Assembly (NCBI RefSeq): GCF_030944625.1 | Contig: NZ_JAUSXY010000001.1 | Location: 2,852,001-2,916,000 of the forward strand | Direction: 5' to 3' | Source: Arthrobacter sp. SLBN-112 | GTDB lineage: Bacteria; Actinomycetota; Actinomycetes; Actinomycetales; Micrococcaceae | Length of the DNA stretch: 64,000 bases | Shown: positions 32,287 to 42,043 of the stretch, piece by piece | Position numbering within the stretch: the first letter of the stretch is position 1 | Layout: the number at the start of each line of letters is the position of its first letter | Notes under the pieces: generated by a model | The model's database searches: none | The model's input: the letters and a program-made list of their open reading frames with translations, nothing else | Told to the model about the DNA's origin: nothing | Position numbers and translations under genes: made by a program

Positions 32287-33798
32287 ATGGTTTCCGCGCG
32301 CCTAACCATCGACCCGCAGTTCGCCGTGGGCCCCGTCAATCCACGCCTGTTCGGCTCGTTCGTCGAGCACTTGGGCCGCTGCGTCTACGACGGCATTTAC
32401 GAGCCGGCCCATCCGAAGGCAGACGCTTCCGGATTCCGCACGGACGTCATGGAGCTCGTCAAAGAGCTCGGTGTCTCCGCCATCCGCTACCCTGGCGGTA
32501 ACTTCGTCTCTGGCTTCCGGTGGGAGGACAGCGTCGGACCCAGGGACCAGCGCCCCCGGCGACTGGATCTGGCCTGGCACTCGACTGAGACAAACGAAGT
32601 CGGCCTGCATGAGTTCAGTTCGTGGCTGGAAAAGGTAGGCAGTGAGCTCATGCTCGCGGTCAATCTGGGCACCAGGGGAACCGAGGAAGCCCTCGACCTG
32701 CTGGAGTACACAAACATTCGTTCCGGGACTGAACTTTCCGAGCGCCGGGTCGCCAACGGCCGAACCGAGCCTTTCCGCATCAAAATGTGGTGCTTGGGGA
32801 ACGAAATGGACGGCCCATGGCAGCTGGGACACCGCTCGGCGGACGATTACGGCAAGATCGCATCCCGGACGGCAAAGGCCATGAGGCAGCTGGACCCGTC
32901 AGTGGAACTCGTGGTCTGCGGCTCGTCGAGCGCCCAAATGCCCACGTTCGGTGAATGGGAACGGGTAGTTCTGACGCACAGCTATGACGATGTGGACTAC
33001 ATTTCGTGCCACGCCTATTACGAAGAGAAGAACGGGGACCTCGGTTCCTTCCTTGCCTCAGCCTCCAATATGGACCACTTCATCGAGTCGGTGGTTGCAA
33101 CGGCTGATCACGTCAAGGCCGTCAAGGGCAGCTCGAAAACCATCAACATCTCCTTTGACGAATGGAATGTCTGGTACATCCAGCGCTTTGAGCAGATAGA
33201 GAAGATAGAAGGAATCGATAATTGGCCCACCGCACCGCGACTGCTTGAGGATGCCTACTCCGTCGCGGACGCGGTTGTTTTCGGCAACCTTCTGATGTCA
33301 TTGCTTAAGCACGCCGACCGTGTCACCTCGGCTTCCCTTGCCCAGTTGGTCAATGTGATCGCGCCGATCATGACCGAACCGGGCGGCCCTGCGTGGAAGC
33401 AGACCACATTCTTCCCGTTCGCTTTGACTTCCAAACTCGCAAAGGGAAATGCCCTGGAGGTCAAGCTGGAAGCAGAAACTTACACTACGGAGGTCTACGG
33501 CGTGGTCCCTCTTATTGATGCCGTCGCCACCCACGACGCCGATACCGGATCCACGTCGGTCTTTCTGGTCAACCGCTCCCAAACGGAAGAAGCGACTGTA
33601 ACAATAGATGTGACGGCGCTCAGGGGGGTCATCGTCCTGGACGCGCAGACGCTTTCGGACGATGACGTTTATGCCAAGAACACCCTTGACCAGCCGGACC
33701 GCGTGGGGCTCAGCAGGAATAAGAGCGTCGCTGTCCGCGACGGCATAGTGGAATTGACTCTTCCTCCCGTCTCCTGGACTTCCGTGAACCTGGGCTAA
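32287..33798 (+). CDS. Alpha-L-arabinofuranosidase, GH51
   Basis: Releases L-arabinose from arabinofuranosyl oligosaccharides. The 503-residue protein has the GH51 (beta/alpha)8 core: PRLFGSFVEHLGRCVYDGIY near the N-terminus, the acid/base Glu173 in CLGNEMDGPW and the nucleophile Glu292 in SFDEWNVWY, followed by the C-terminal beta domain. It has no signal peptide, so it acts inside the cell on imported oligosaccharides. It lies 60 bases after the permease genes and most likely belongs to their LacI-controlled transcript. Confidence 0.95.
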   Translation: MVSARLTIDPQFAVGPVNPRLFGSFVEHLGRCVYDGIYEPAHPKADASGFRTDVMELVKELGVSAIRYPGGNFVSGFRWEDSVGPRDQRPRRLDLAWHSTETNEVGLHEFSSWLEKVGSELMLAVNLGTRGTEEALDLLEYTNIRSGTELSERRVANGRTEPFRIKMWCLGNEMDGPWQLGHRSADDYGKIASRTAKAMRQLDPSVELVVCGSSSAQMPTFGEWERVVLTHSYDDVDYISCHAYYEEKNGDLGSFLASASNMDHFIESVVATADHVKAVKGSSKTINISFDEWNVWYIQRFEQIEKIEGIDNWPTAPRLLEDAYSVADAVVFGNLLMSLLKHADRVTSASLAQLVNVIAPIMTEPGGPAWKQTTFFPFALTSKLAKGNALEVKLEAETYTTEVYGVVPLIDAVATHDADTGSTSVFLVNRSQTEEATVTIDVTALRGVIVLDAQTLSDDDVYAKNTLDQPDRVGLSRNKSVAVRDGIVELTLPPVSWTSVNLG

Positions 33799-33893
33799 GC
33801 GCCCAGTTGTGTCCGAATCACACCGTGCTGCACCGGTCCTGGCCAGCCCAGGTGATCCTCCAGGCGACCACGACCTTAACTGTCCCCGATGCA

Positions 33894-33922
33894 TTGCTTC
33901 GGGCTGCACCAGAGGGTATTTT
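33894..33922 (+). promoter_or_regulatory. mihF promoter
   Basis: TTGCTT (33894-33899), a 17-base spacer and TATTTT (33917-33922) make a good sigma-70-type promoter, predicting a start near 33929 and a leader of about 55 bases before mihF. Confidence 0.6.
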
Positions 33923-33931
33923 CAGGACAGG

Positions 33932-33953
33932 TCCAAGGGCGGCCGCCCTTGGA
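33932..33953. promoter_or_regulatory. Perfect 22-bp palindrome in the mihF leader
   Basis: The core CCAAGGGCGGCCGCCCTTGG (33933-33952), extended by one T-A pair on each side, is a perfect palindrome with no loop. It begins a few bases after the predicted transcription start and ends 30 bases before the ATG. It could be an operator placed over the start site, perhaps for mIHF itself, or a 5' RNA hairpin. Confidence 0.65.
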
Positions 33954-33983
33954 TGAAATCCGCCGACTCCGGGGGTGTCCGTG

Positions 33984-34301
33984 ATGGTTCTGCGACCTTT
34001 ATCTGCGACTGAACGGGCTGAGGCCCTGGGCAAGGCGGCAGCGGCAAGGGCCACCCGGGCAGCGGCCAAGGAAAGCCTTCGAAACGGGAACAGGTCCGCG
34101 GCGGACATCATCGGCTCAGCCCTTGAGGACGACGCCCTTGCCCGGATGAAGGTGTCCGAACTGCTCGAGGCACTTCCCGGCATCGGGAAGGTCCGTGCCG
34201 CGGCCATCATGCAGCAGCTGGGCATCGCGGCTTCCCGCCGGGTCCGCGGGCTGGGCGTCCACCAGCGGCGGGCGCTGGTAGATTTTATAGACGAGCATTA
34301 G
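33984..34301 (+). CDS. mihF: Integration host factor, actinobacterial type (mIHF)
   Basis: Nucleoid-associated DNA-binding protein, essential in mycobacteria and unrelated to E. coli IHF. The 105-residue product has a basic Ala/Arg-rich N-terminal helix ([20 protein letters not shown]) and a helix-two-turn-helix/HhH-like core ([20 protein letters not shown]). ATG 33984 gives the typical 105 residues; GTG codons at 33975 and 33981 are alternatives. It heads the conserved block mihF-gmk-rpoZ-coaBC-metK-priA and has its own promoter and a leader palindrome. Confidence 0.93.
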   Translation: MVLRPLSATERAEALGKAAAARATRAAAKESLRNGNRSAADIIGSALEDDALARMKVSELLEALPGIGKVRAAAIMQQLGIAASRRVRGLGVHQRRALVDFIDEH

Positions 34302-34348
34302 CGCGGGCTCGGCGCCTGCGCTTCCCCAACCTCCAGCAAAAGGAATAC

Positions 34349-34942
34349 GTGAGCAAGAAACCCGGACTGACAGTCCTCGCAGGTCCGACGGCTGTTGGCA
34401 AAGGCACCGTGTCCACCTACATCCGGGACAACTACCCCGAAGTCTGGCTTTCCGTCTCGGCCACCACCCGCGCCCCCAGGCCGGGTGAAGAGGACGGTGT
34501 CCACTACTTTTTCAAGTCCAAGGAGGAGTTCGACCAGCTCATCGCTGACGGTGAACTCCTGGAATGGGCCGTGGTCCATGGACAGAACACCTACGGCACG
34601 TTGAAGAGCACCGTAAACCGGGCGATCGCCGAGGGCCGCTCGGTCCTGCTGGAGATCGACCTCCAGGGCGCCCGCCAGGTCAAGGCGGCCGTCCCGGACG
34701 CGCAGTTCGTCTTCCTGGCCCCGCCCACGTGGGACGAGATGGTCCGGCGGCTGGTGGGCCGGGGGACCGAAACCCCGGAGGAACAGCAGCGCCGGCTGGA
34801 AACCGCTAAACTGGAACTTGCTGCTGAACCGGAGTTCGACCACACCGTCATCAACGACGACGTCCGCCGGGCAGCGGACGAGCTTGTTTCACTCATGGGG
34901 CTGACACCGCATCCACATCTGCCGGAACCGTCAGCCCGCTAG
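34349..34942 (+). CDS. gmk: Guanylate kinase
   Basis: Phosphorylates GMP to GDP. The 197-residue protein has the P-loop [13 protein letters not shown] (about residues 9-21), the GMP-binding signature [20 protein letters not shown] and the lid [16 protein letters not shown] start after AAAAGGAA. It sits between mihF and rpoZ, as in most actinobacteria. Confidence 0.97.
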   Translation: MSKKPGLTVLAGPTAVGKGTVSTYIRDNYPEVWLSVSATTRAPRPGEEDGVHYFFKSKEEFDQLIADGELLEWAVVHGQNTYGTLKSTVNRAIAEGRSVLLEIDLQGARQVKAAVPDAQFVFLAPPTWDEMVRRLVGRGTETPEEQQRRLETAKLELAAEPEFDHTVINDDVRRAADELVSLMGLTPHPHLPEPSAR

Positions 34943-34958
34943 AAATTTGGAGAAATTC

Positions 34959-35219
34959 GTGTCTACGAACCTTGAAGGCATCATCAACCCGCCGATCGAC
35001 GATCTGCTGAAGGTAGCGGATTCCAAGTACGGCCTGGTGATCTTCGGTGCCAAGCGTGCTCGTCAGATCAACGCCTACTACGCCCAGCTGCACGAGGGCC
35101 TGTTCGAATACGTCGGGCCGCTGGTTGACACCAAGCTGAACGAGAAGTCACTCTCGATCGCACTGCGCGAGATCAACGAAGGCAAGCTGGTTTCCACGCC
35201 GATCGAAGCCGCAGAGTAG
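34959..35219 (+). CDS. rpoZ: DNA-directed RNA polymerase subunit omega
   Basis: Small subunit that helps fold and assemble beta-prime. The 86-residue protein has the family core [20 protein letters not shown] and [10 protein letters not shown], and the C-terminal actinobacterial extension [19 protein letters not shown]. The GTG at 34959 follows GGAGAAA; the in-frame TTG at 34947 has no better ribosome site and is rejected. Confidence 0.95.
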   Translation: MSTNLEGIINPPIDDLLKVADSKYGLVIFGAKRARQINAYYAQLHEGLFEYVGPLVDTKLNEKSLSIALREINEGKLVSTPIEAAE

Positions 35220-35257
35220 TCCTGCAGCCGAACTGACTCGCTGTTGACGGAGGTCAC

Positions 35258-36496
35258 GTGCGCATAGTCCTCGGAGTCGGGGGAGGGATTGCCGCCTACA
35301 AGGTGGCATCGCTCCTCCGGCTTTTTACTGAAGCCGGCCATGACGTCACGGTGATTCCCACCGAAGCGTCCACCCGATTCGTCGGTACCGCCACCTGGGA
35401 GGCGCTGTCCGGCAACCCGGTCAGCAACAGCGTTTTCGATGACGTGCACCTGGTCAACCACGTCCGCCTGGGCCACGAGGCCGACCTCGTGGTCGTCGCG
35501 CCGGCCACGGCCGACCTCCTCGCCAAGGCCGCAACCGGCCAGGCAGGAGATTTGCTCACCAACACGCTGCTCATGGCGCACGGCCCGGTGCTCTTCGCCC
35601 CGGCCATGCACACGGAGATGTGGCAACATGCCGCCACCCGCGCCAACGTCGAGATACTCCGCACGCGCGGGGCAGCAGTCCTTGAACCCGCCTCCGGCAG
35701 GCTGACCGGCGCCGATTCGGGACCTGGCAGGCTCCCGGAACCCCAGGTGATCTTCGAGGCCGCCATGGCCCTGGTGCAGGGCCGGTCCGATTACCAGCTC
35801 CCCCTGGCCGGGCGCACCGTCACCATCAGTGCCGGCGGCACCCGCGAACCACTGGATCCCGTCAGGTTCCTTGGCAACCGGTCTTCCGGCAAGCAGGGCG
35901 TGGCGCTGGCCGTCGCGGCGCGGAACGCCGGGGCCACCGTGCGTTTGCTGGCAGCCCACATGGAGGTCCCGGCGCCGGCGGGGGTTGAGGTTCAGCGAGT
36001 GGAAACCGCCCTGGAGCTCCGGGAAGCAGCACTGGCCGCAGCCGCCGGATCCGACGTCGTCATCATGTCCGCCGCCGTGGCCGATTTCCGGCCCGCGGAG
36101 GTATCGGACACCAAAATCAAGAAGCGGGACGACACCGCCGACCCCGTCATCACCCTGGTCCGCAACCCGGACATCCTGCAGGAGCTCGTGGAGCAGCGTA
36201 ACGGAAGCCGTTCCGGGGCCGGGCAGCTCATCGTCGGGTTCGCTGCCGAAACAGGGGACAGCCAAGGCGACGTCCTGGCCTACGCCGAAGCCAAACTGCA
36301 GCGCAAGGGCTGTGACCTGCTGGTGGTCAACCATGTGGGGACGGACAAGGTCTTCGGGCAGGACTCCAACGCAGTGGTCATCCTCTCCCGGGCCGGCTCC
36401 GAACCACAGGAGGCGTCCGGGACCAAAACCGAGGTTTCGGAAGCCATCATCAGGCGCATCAGCTTTGAACTGAACCGCGTTTCGCCCCGCGCCTGA
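35258..36496 (+). CDS. coaBC: Bifunctional phosphopantothenoylcysteine decarboxylase / phosphopantothenate--cysteine ligase
   Basis: Two steps of coenzyme A synthesis in one protein. The 412-residue sequence has the FMN-dependent CoaC flavoprotein part (VLGVGGGIAAYKVASLLRLF, active-site His in VHLVNHVRLG, APAMHTEMW) and the CoaB ligase part from about residue 190 (ISAGGTREPLDPVRFLGNRS, MSAAVADFRP, DLLVVNHVG). GTG start 7 bases after a perfect GGAGG region. Confidence 0.96.
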   Translation: MRIVLGVGGGIAAYKVASLLRLFTEAGHDVTVIPTEASTRFVGTATWEALSGNPVSNSVFDDVHLVNHVRLGHEADLVVVAPATADLLAKAATGQAGDLLTNTLLMAHGPVLFAPAMHTEMWQHAATRANVEILRTRGAAVLEPASGRLTGADSGPGRLPEPQVIFEAAMALVQGRSDYQLPLAGRTVTISAGGTREPLDPVRFLGNRSSGKQGVALAVAARNAGATVRLLAAHMEVPAPAGVEVQRVETALELREAALAAAAGSDVVIMSAAVADFRPAEVSDTKIKKRDDTADPVITLVRNPDILQELVEQRNGSRSGAGQLIVGFAAETGDSQGDVLAYAEAKLQRKGCDLLVVNHVGTDKVFGQDSNAVVILSRAGSEPQEASGTKTEVSEAIIRRISFELNRVSPRA

Positions 36497-36560
36497 CGTG
36501 TTTCAGGCCACGTTTGCTTAGCACGGGGACATCTCCCGCCTGGCAACCAACACCAACCAG

Positions 36561-36566
36561 TAAGGT
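36561..36566 (+). promoter_or_regulatory. -10 box or ribosome site of metK
   Basis: TAAGGT fits TANNNT and ends 6 bases before the metK GTG, the leaderless spacing; AAGGT inside it could instead be a weak ribosome site. The 76-base gap to coaBC has no -35 box and no room for a SAM riboswitch. Confidence 0.35.
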
Positions 36567-36572
36567 AGTTGA

Positions 36573-37808
36573 GTGACTTTACCGCTGCACCTTCCCCAGC
36601 CCCATGGGGCCACGCCCCCCGCGCTTCGGCTCTTCACGTCCGAGTCGGTCACTGAGGGCCATCCGGACAAGATCTGCGACCAGATCAGCGACGCCATCCT
36701 GGATGCGCTGCTCGCGGCCGACCCCGAGTCGCGCGTGGCCGTGGAAACGATGGCCACCACGGGCCTGGTGCATGTGGCAGGCGAAGTCACCACCGACGCC
36801 TACGTCGAGATCCCGCAGATCGTCCGCGAGACCATCCTGGGAATCGGCTACGACTCCTCGGCCAACGGCTTCGATGGTGCTCGGTGCGGTGTCTCCGTCT
36901 CCATCGGCCAGCAGTCCAATGACATCGCCGGCGGCGTGTTCAACTCACTCGAGGCGCGAGAGGGCCGCCAGGAGGACGACTACGACCTCCAGGGCGCAGG
37001 CGACCAGGGTCTGATGTTCGGCTATGCCAGCGACGAGACCCCGTCCTACATGCCCGTGCCGATCTGGCTCGCGCACCGGCTCTCCGAGCGGCTCACCGAG
37101 GTCCGCAAGACGGGCCAGCTGGCCTACCTCCGCCCTGACGGCAAGACCCAGGTGACCATCGGCTACGACAAAGACGTCCCCGTCTCCGTTGAAACAGTGG
37201 TGATCTCCAGCCAGCACGCCGAGGGCGCCAGCCTGGAGCAGCTCCGGGCCGACCTCGCCGCCGTCGTCATCGAACCCATCCTTGCCGGTGCCAACCTGGA
37301 CCTCTCGCGCACCGCAAACATCCTCAATCCCGCCGGTGAGTTCGTCATCGGCGGACCGGTCGGCGACGCGGGCCTCACCGGCCGCAAAATCATTGTCGAC
37401 ACCTACGGCGGCATGGCCCGCCACGGCGGCGGCGCCTTCTCCGGCAAGGACCCGTCCAAAGTGGACCGCTCCGCTGCGTACGCCATGCGCTGGGTGGCCA
37501 AGAACGTGGTGGCCGCAGGACTGGCCAAGCGTGCCGAGATCCAGATCGCCTATGCGATCGGCCAGGCCCGGCCCGTAGGAACGTACGTTGAGACGTTCGG
37601 CACCGAGACCGTTGACCCGGCAGGGATCAGCGCCGCCATCGCCGAAATCTTCGACCTGCGCCCGCGCGCCATCATTGACGCCCTGGACCTGAAGCGGCCC
37701 ATCTACGCCAAGACCGCCGCACACGGGCACTTTGGCCGCGACGATCCCGACTTCACGTGGGAACGCCTGGACCGGGTGGACGACCTGAAGGCGTTCTTCA
37801 ACGCCTGA
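36573..37808 (+). CDS. metK: S-adenosylmethionine synthase
   Basis: Makes SAM from methionine and ATP. The 411-residue protein has the three-repeat fold with [18 protein letters not shown] near residue 21, [12 protein letters not shown], and the P-loop-like [19 protein letters not shown]. The GTG start adds about 18 residues before the conserved part, which is normal for actinobacterial MetK. It lies between coaBC and priA in the usual order. Confidence 0.97.
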   Translation: MTLPLHLPQPHGATPPALRLFTSESVTEGHPDKICDQISDAILDALLAADPESRVAVETMATTGLVHVAGEVTTDAYVEIPQIVRETILGIGYDSSANGFDGARCGVSVSIGQQSNDIAGGVFNSLEAREGRQEDDYDLQGAGDQGLMFGYASDETPSYMPVPIWLAHRLSERLTEVRKTGQLAYLRPDGKTQVTIGYDKDVPVSVETVVISSQHAEGASLEQLRADLAAVVIEPILAGANLDLSRTANILNPAGEFVIGGPVGDAGLTGRKIIVDTYGGMARHGGGAFSGKDPSKVDRSAAYAMRWVAKNVVAAGLAKRAEIQIAYAIGQARPVGTYVETFGTETVDPAGISAAIAEIFDLRPRAIIDALDLKRPIYAKTAAHGHFGRDDPDFTWERLDRVDDLKAFFNA

Positions 37809-37899
37809 CCGTTCGCGTGCCGGCGGCCGGAAGACCATTGTCAGTGCCGGGTGCTTGACTGTCCATGTCCTACCCGGCAGCTGAACGGAGGTAACCGCC

Positions 37900-39976
37900 A
37901 TGGTTGCTGACAGTTCGGTGCAGCCATCGCTGCTGCAGGGGTTCCCGGCCCGGGCACCCTCCGCCGGCATCACCATGGCCGCGCAGCTGCCGGTGGCAAG
38001 GGTCCTCGTGGAGTCCTCCCTGCCGCACCTGGACCGCCCTTTTGACTATGCCGTACCGGCCTCCCTCGACCAGGACGCCCGGCCGGGGGTGCGGGTCAAG
38101 GTCAAGTTCAACGGCCAGGACCTGAACGGCTTCCTCCTCGAACGGGTGGCGGAGTCCGACGCCGGACACACCCTGGTGCCTTTGGCCAAGGTTGTTTCAC
38201 CGGTTCCGGTCCTCACGCCTGCCGTCAGGGATCTCGCCACCGCCGTCGCGGCCCGGTACGCCGGTACTGTCAGCGACGTCCTGCGCCTCGCCATTCCACC
38301 CCGCGTCGCCAGGCTGGAAAAGGACTTTCCCGGCTCCGCCGATGCCGGGGAGGCGGGCACCGTTCCCGGTACCCCCGGTCCGTCAGCCTGGAGCGCATAC
38401 GGCACCGGCCCCGCTTTCCTGCGGCACCTGGCCGGCGGCGGAGCACCTCGAGCGGTGGTTAACCCGCTTCAGGGCTACGGACCCGCCGGGTGGCCGCACC
38501 TGCTCGCCGAGGCTGCTGCAGCCGCCTACGGCTCAGGCCGCGGCGCCCTGGTGGTGGTGCCGGACTACCGCGACCTAGACCGGCTGGAGGCAGCACTGAA
38601 GGACTTGCTGCCCGAAGATGCAGTTGCCCGGCTCACCGCAGATGACGGTCCCACGCCCCGGTACCGTAACTACCTGCGCCTGCTGGGAGGTACGGCTAAA
38701 GTTGTCATCGGCACCCGTTCGGCTGCCTTCGCACCGGTGCAGGACCTGGGGCTGGTGGCCTGCTGGGACGACGGCGACGACCTCCACATCGAGCAGCGCG
38801 CACCCTATGCGCACGCCCGGGAAGTCCTGCTCCTGCGGGCAGAACAGGAAAGCGCCGCCTGCCTGCTGGCCGGACACTCCCGCAGTACGGAGGTCCAGCG
38901 CCTCGTGGAGTCCGGCTGGGCCGTCCCCGTCAGCGCCGCGCGCGGCACACTCCGCGCGACCGTACCGCGCGTTGTCAGCACCGCTGACAGCTTCGAGCAG
39001 GCGCGCGACCCGCTGGCCACCATCGCCCGGCTTCCGCACGTCGCTTTGGCAGGCCGCCAAGGAAGGCCTGGAGCGCGGACCCGTCCTGGTCCAGGTGGCC
39101 AGAGCCGGCTACGCGCCGTCCCTGGTATGCGAAACGTGCCGCGAACCGGCGCGCTGCGGAAACTGCCAGGGGCCGCTGGCACTGGCGGGCACGTCAGCGC
39201 TGCCCCAGTGCCGCTGGTGCTCCACGCCGGCCCCGGACTGGAAGTGCTCCCACTGTGGAGGCAGTCGGCTCCGGAAGGGGGCTACCGGGGTCCTGCGGAC
39301 TGCCGAAGAACTTGGCCGGGCGTTCCCCGGAAAGACCGTCATCACGTCCTCCGGAGACCAGGTAAAGGCCCAGGTAGGGGAAGCGAAAGCCCTGGTGGTG
39401 GCAACTGTAGGGGCGGAGCCCGTAGCGACCGGCGGCTATGCGGCGGCCCTGCTCCTGGACGGCGATTCCCTGCTGCGGCGCGAAACCCTCCGCGCCGGCG
39501 AGGACACGGTCCGCCGGTGGTTCAACGCCGCCGCACTGGTCCGGCCTGCCCCGGACGGCGGACTGGTGGTGGTAACTGCCGCTGACACAGCAGCCACCGG
39601 CGCCCTGCTCCGCTGGGATCCGGCCGGCTATGCCCAGCGTGAGCTGTCCCTGCGGATGGAACTCCAACTGCCCCCGGCCGTCCGGATCGCATCAGTCACC
39701 GGGCCGCGCGCCGCCGTCGAGCACTACACGGACGCCGTGGAGGCCGGGCTCGGAAGCGCGGGAATAACAGTGCGCACCGCAGGCCCTGCACCGGTGGTGC
39801 TGACCGCTCCGGCGTCCGGCAGGCGCTCGGCCGAGGACGTCCGGACCCTGCTGTTCTTCCCCTATGGCCAGGCGGCCGCCGTCGTCCGCGTTCTGCGGGT
39901 CACCCGGGCAGCCTCTGCCGCCAAGCGGACCGTTGAGCCGGTGCAGCTGCGTCTGGACGGCGTCGACGTCCTGTAG
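37900..39976 (+). pseudogene. priA: Primosomal protein N' (PriA), helicase-dead actinobacterial type, with a frameshift
   Basis: Replication-restart protein homologue. ATG 37900 follows CGGAGG. Frame 1 (to about 39045) gives the N-terminal DNA-binding domain (SSLPHLDRPFDYAVPASLDQ) and a degenerate helicase region: no Walker A Lys, and WDDGDDLHIEQ instead of DEEH. The second frame (about 39046-39976) gives the zinc-binding part (CETCREPARCGNC and CRWCSTPAPDWKCSHC, eight Cys) and the C-terminus. The frame changes at TTT (39045-39047): removing one T joins HVA to WQAAKEGLERGP and restores 691 residues. Loss of helicase motifs is normal in actinobacteria; the frameshift is not. Confidence 0.85.
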
Positions 39977-40032
39977 CGCGCGGCAGCCTCGGTGCCTTCT
40001 GCCCGGCCTGGGTGCCCCTGCCTCGACGCCCG

Positions 40033-41109
40033 TTAGCGCCGCCTGTTGGCCACGACTTCGTGTGCCGCGTCCACTAACTGCCGCGCTGATTCATCCCAGC
40101 TGAATTCAGCGGCCCGCGCCACCGAACGCCGCGACATGTCCTGCCAGTGCCCGTCATCCTGCAGTCGCGCCACGGCTCGGGCAAACTCTTCGGGGGAGCC
40201 CGGGTCCACGTACAGGGCTGCGTCCGCACCCACCTCGCGGAAGATCGGGATGTCGCTGGCGATGACGGGTGTCCCCACGGCCATTGCCTCCACGAGGGGG
40301 AGACCGTACCCCTCGGCCCTGGACAGGCTCACCAGCGCGGTGGCCCGCCGCAGCAGCCCGTCATATTCCTCGTCGGTGACGCCGTTGTGGAACACCACGG
40401 AGGCGCCCGGCGGCACCAGGCCTTCGAGTTCCGCCCTGCGTTGGGGACTGATCCGGCTGAGCAGGTGCAGGGTGTAGCCGGGCAATCCGGCCATGCCGGC
40501 CACCATGGTTTCCACGTTCTTGTAGGGCATGAATGAGCCCATGTAGATGATCGTCTTGTCCGCGCCGTCGCCCGGGGTGCGGTGGACCTGGGCCGGCTGG
40601 GGGGCGTTGGCGATGATGCGTACCGGCCGTCGGGTCAGGCGGTACTTGGTCATGAGCGCTTCCGTGGTCCGGCTGATGGTGGCCACGGTGTCGGCCCGGT
40701 TCAGCAGCAGCCGCTGGGGCCAGAACGCTTTGTGGTAGAGGCGCCAGAGCAGCCTGACCGGTGCCGGCAGGAATCCCGGGGGAGCGGGGTGCTCATAGTA
40801 GATGAGGTCGTGCAGGGTCAGGATCAGGCCGTACTTCCTGCCCCACGTGCCCATGGTCTGCATGGGGCACACCACCACGTCCGCCCCGAGACGGTTGATC
40901 TTGCGGGCAACGAACAGCTCCAGAGGGGAGAGCGGGCTGCTGATCAGTGTGTAGGGCACATCCGGGAGGAGGGCGAGCTGCCGGACGTCCGAGACCAGCA
41001 TCGAGACGTCGGCGATTTTCGCCGTCGCAGCGATCAGGCTGGCCCCGTAGCGGCTGATGCCGTCATGGTGGTCGGTGCGGGTAAAACGGGCATCGATGAC
41101 AATCTTCAC
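40033..41109 (-). CDS. Glycosyltransferase family 4
   Basis: GT-B retaining glycosyltransferase; donor and acceptor unknown. The 358-residue protein starts KIVIDARFTRTDHHDGISRY (typical N-terminal lobe with the acceptor Gly loop) and has the C-terminal nucleotide-sugar site SRAEGYGLPLVEAMAVGTPVIASDIP (about residues 262-287), with the E-x7-E pattern. The GTG start overlaps the stop of the upstream hydrolase gene (GTGA), so the two are coupled. No cell-envelope gene cluster surrounds it. Confidence 0.9.
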   Translation of the reverse strand: MKIVIDARFTRTDHHDGISRYGASLIAATAKIADVSMLVSDVRQLALLPDVPYTLISSPLSPLELFVARKINRLGADVVVCPMQTMGTWGRKYGLILTLHDLIYYEHPAPPGFLPAPVRLLWRLYHKAFWPQRLLLNRADTVATISRTTEALMTKYRLTRRPVRIIANAPQPAQVHRTPGDGADKTIIYMGSFMPYKNVETMVAGMAGLPGYTLHLLSRISPQRRAELEGLVPPGASVVFHNGVTDEEYDGLLRRATALVSLSRAEGYGLPLVEAMAVGTPVIASDIPIFREVGADAALYVDPGSPEEFARAVARLQDDGHWQDMSRRSVARAAEFSWDESARQLVDAAHEVVANRRR

Positions 41110-42035
41110 GCGGGGTGATCCTTCAGGAAGCTGCGGATATAGCGGGCGGCCGGCTCCGGCGTTTCGTAGTGGATCAGGTGTCCGACGCCGGGAATCACCT
41201 TCAGTTCCCCGTCAGGCAGCAGTGCCAGAAGGCGCTGCTGGCTGGGAAGCGTGGCAATTTCGTCCTTTTCGCCTGCCACCAGCAGCACGGGGAGGTCCAG
41301 CTGCCCGGCCACCTGGGCCACGTGGTTGCAGACCGACACCGTGAAGGACTCCAGCAGGCTGTCGCGGTCGGCGAAGGAACTGAAGTACGCGTGGTGCTGG
41401 CCGTGGATGAACGCCCGCAGTTCCTTGTCACGTGTCTTGGCCATGGTCTCGCTCATGACACGCACTATCATCCGGTTGCGCAGCAGGGCCAGCCCGGGCT
41501 TGCGGGGGAGCTTTGCCGCCAGCCGGTAGTACAGGACGGCCAGCCGCGTCATCGCGCCTTTGGGTCCCTCCAGTGCCGGGGCGGCGATGGGGTTGATGAG
41601 GATCAGGGGGCGGACTGCCCCGGGATTGCCGGCCACAAAGTGCGCTGCCACGATCGATCCGAAAGAGTGGCCCAGCAGCACGGTGTCCGGACCCAGCCCC
41701 CTGGCGGCCATGAAGTCGCTGATGAACTGCCCGTAGCGCTTCACCGAATGCTCGTCCCGGGCGAAGGCGTCCGAACTGCCGAAGCCCGGCAGGTCCGGCA
41801 TGATGATCCGCATGTCCGGCAGTTGGTCCGCGACGCGCAGGAGTCCGTGGTGGTCACCCCTAAAGCCGTGGACCACCAGGATGGTGCGGGTCTCCGGCGT
41901 CTCTTCCAGCGGCTCGTAGGTCCAGAAGGCGACCGTGCCGCCGTTGAGGCTTACGGTGCCGGCCGAGGTTCGTCCTGCCAGTCCGGCACTCAGGTATGCG
42001 GGCGCGGGGGAGGGCCCCGGGTTCACGGTATCCAT
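41106..42035 (-). CDS. Alpha/beta hydrolase
   Basis: Serine hydrolase of unknown substrate, 309 residues. The catalytic triad is visible: nucleophile elbow GHSFG in LLGHSFGSIVAAH, Asp in AGEKDEIATLP and His in GVGHLIHYETPE; the oxyanion region is VVHGFRGDHHG. The start at ATG 42035 lies 8 bases after the aldo/keto reductase stop; the longer open frame reaching 42308 overlaps that gene and is rejected. Coupled to the downstream glycosyltransferase. Confidence 0.88.
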   Translation of the reverse strand: MDTVNPGPSPAPAYLSAGLAGRTSAGTVSLNGGTVAFWTYEPLEETPETRTILVVHGFRGDHHGLLRVADQLPDMRIIMPDLPGFGSSDAFARDEHSVKRYGQFISDFMAARGLGPDTVLLGHSFGSIVAAHFVAGNPGAVRPLILINPIAAPALEGPKGAMTRLAVLYYRLAAKLPRKPGLALLRNRMIVRVMSETMAKTRDKELRAFIHGQHHAYFSSFADRDSLLESFTVSVCNHVAQVAGQLDLPVLLVAGEKDEIATLPSQQRLLALLPDGELKVIPGVGHLIHYETPEPAARYIRSFLKDHPA

Positions 42036-42043
42036 GCCCGCGC

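Noticed and set aside
36497..36572. SAM riboswitch before metK
   Set aside because: The gap is only 76 bases and has no conserved SAM-I or SAM-IV pairing.
39040..39050. Programmed frameshift in priA
   Set aside because: The TTT site has no slippery heptamer, no stimulatory structure was seen, and programmed shifting is not known for PriA; error or mutation is simpler.
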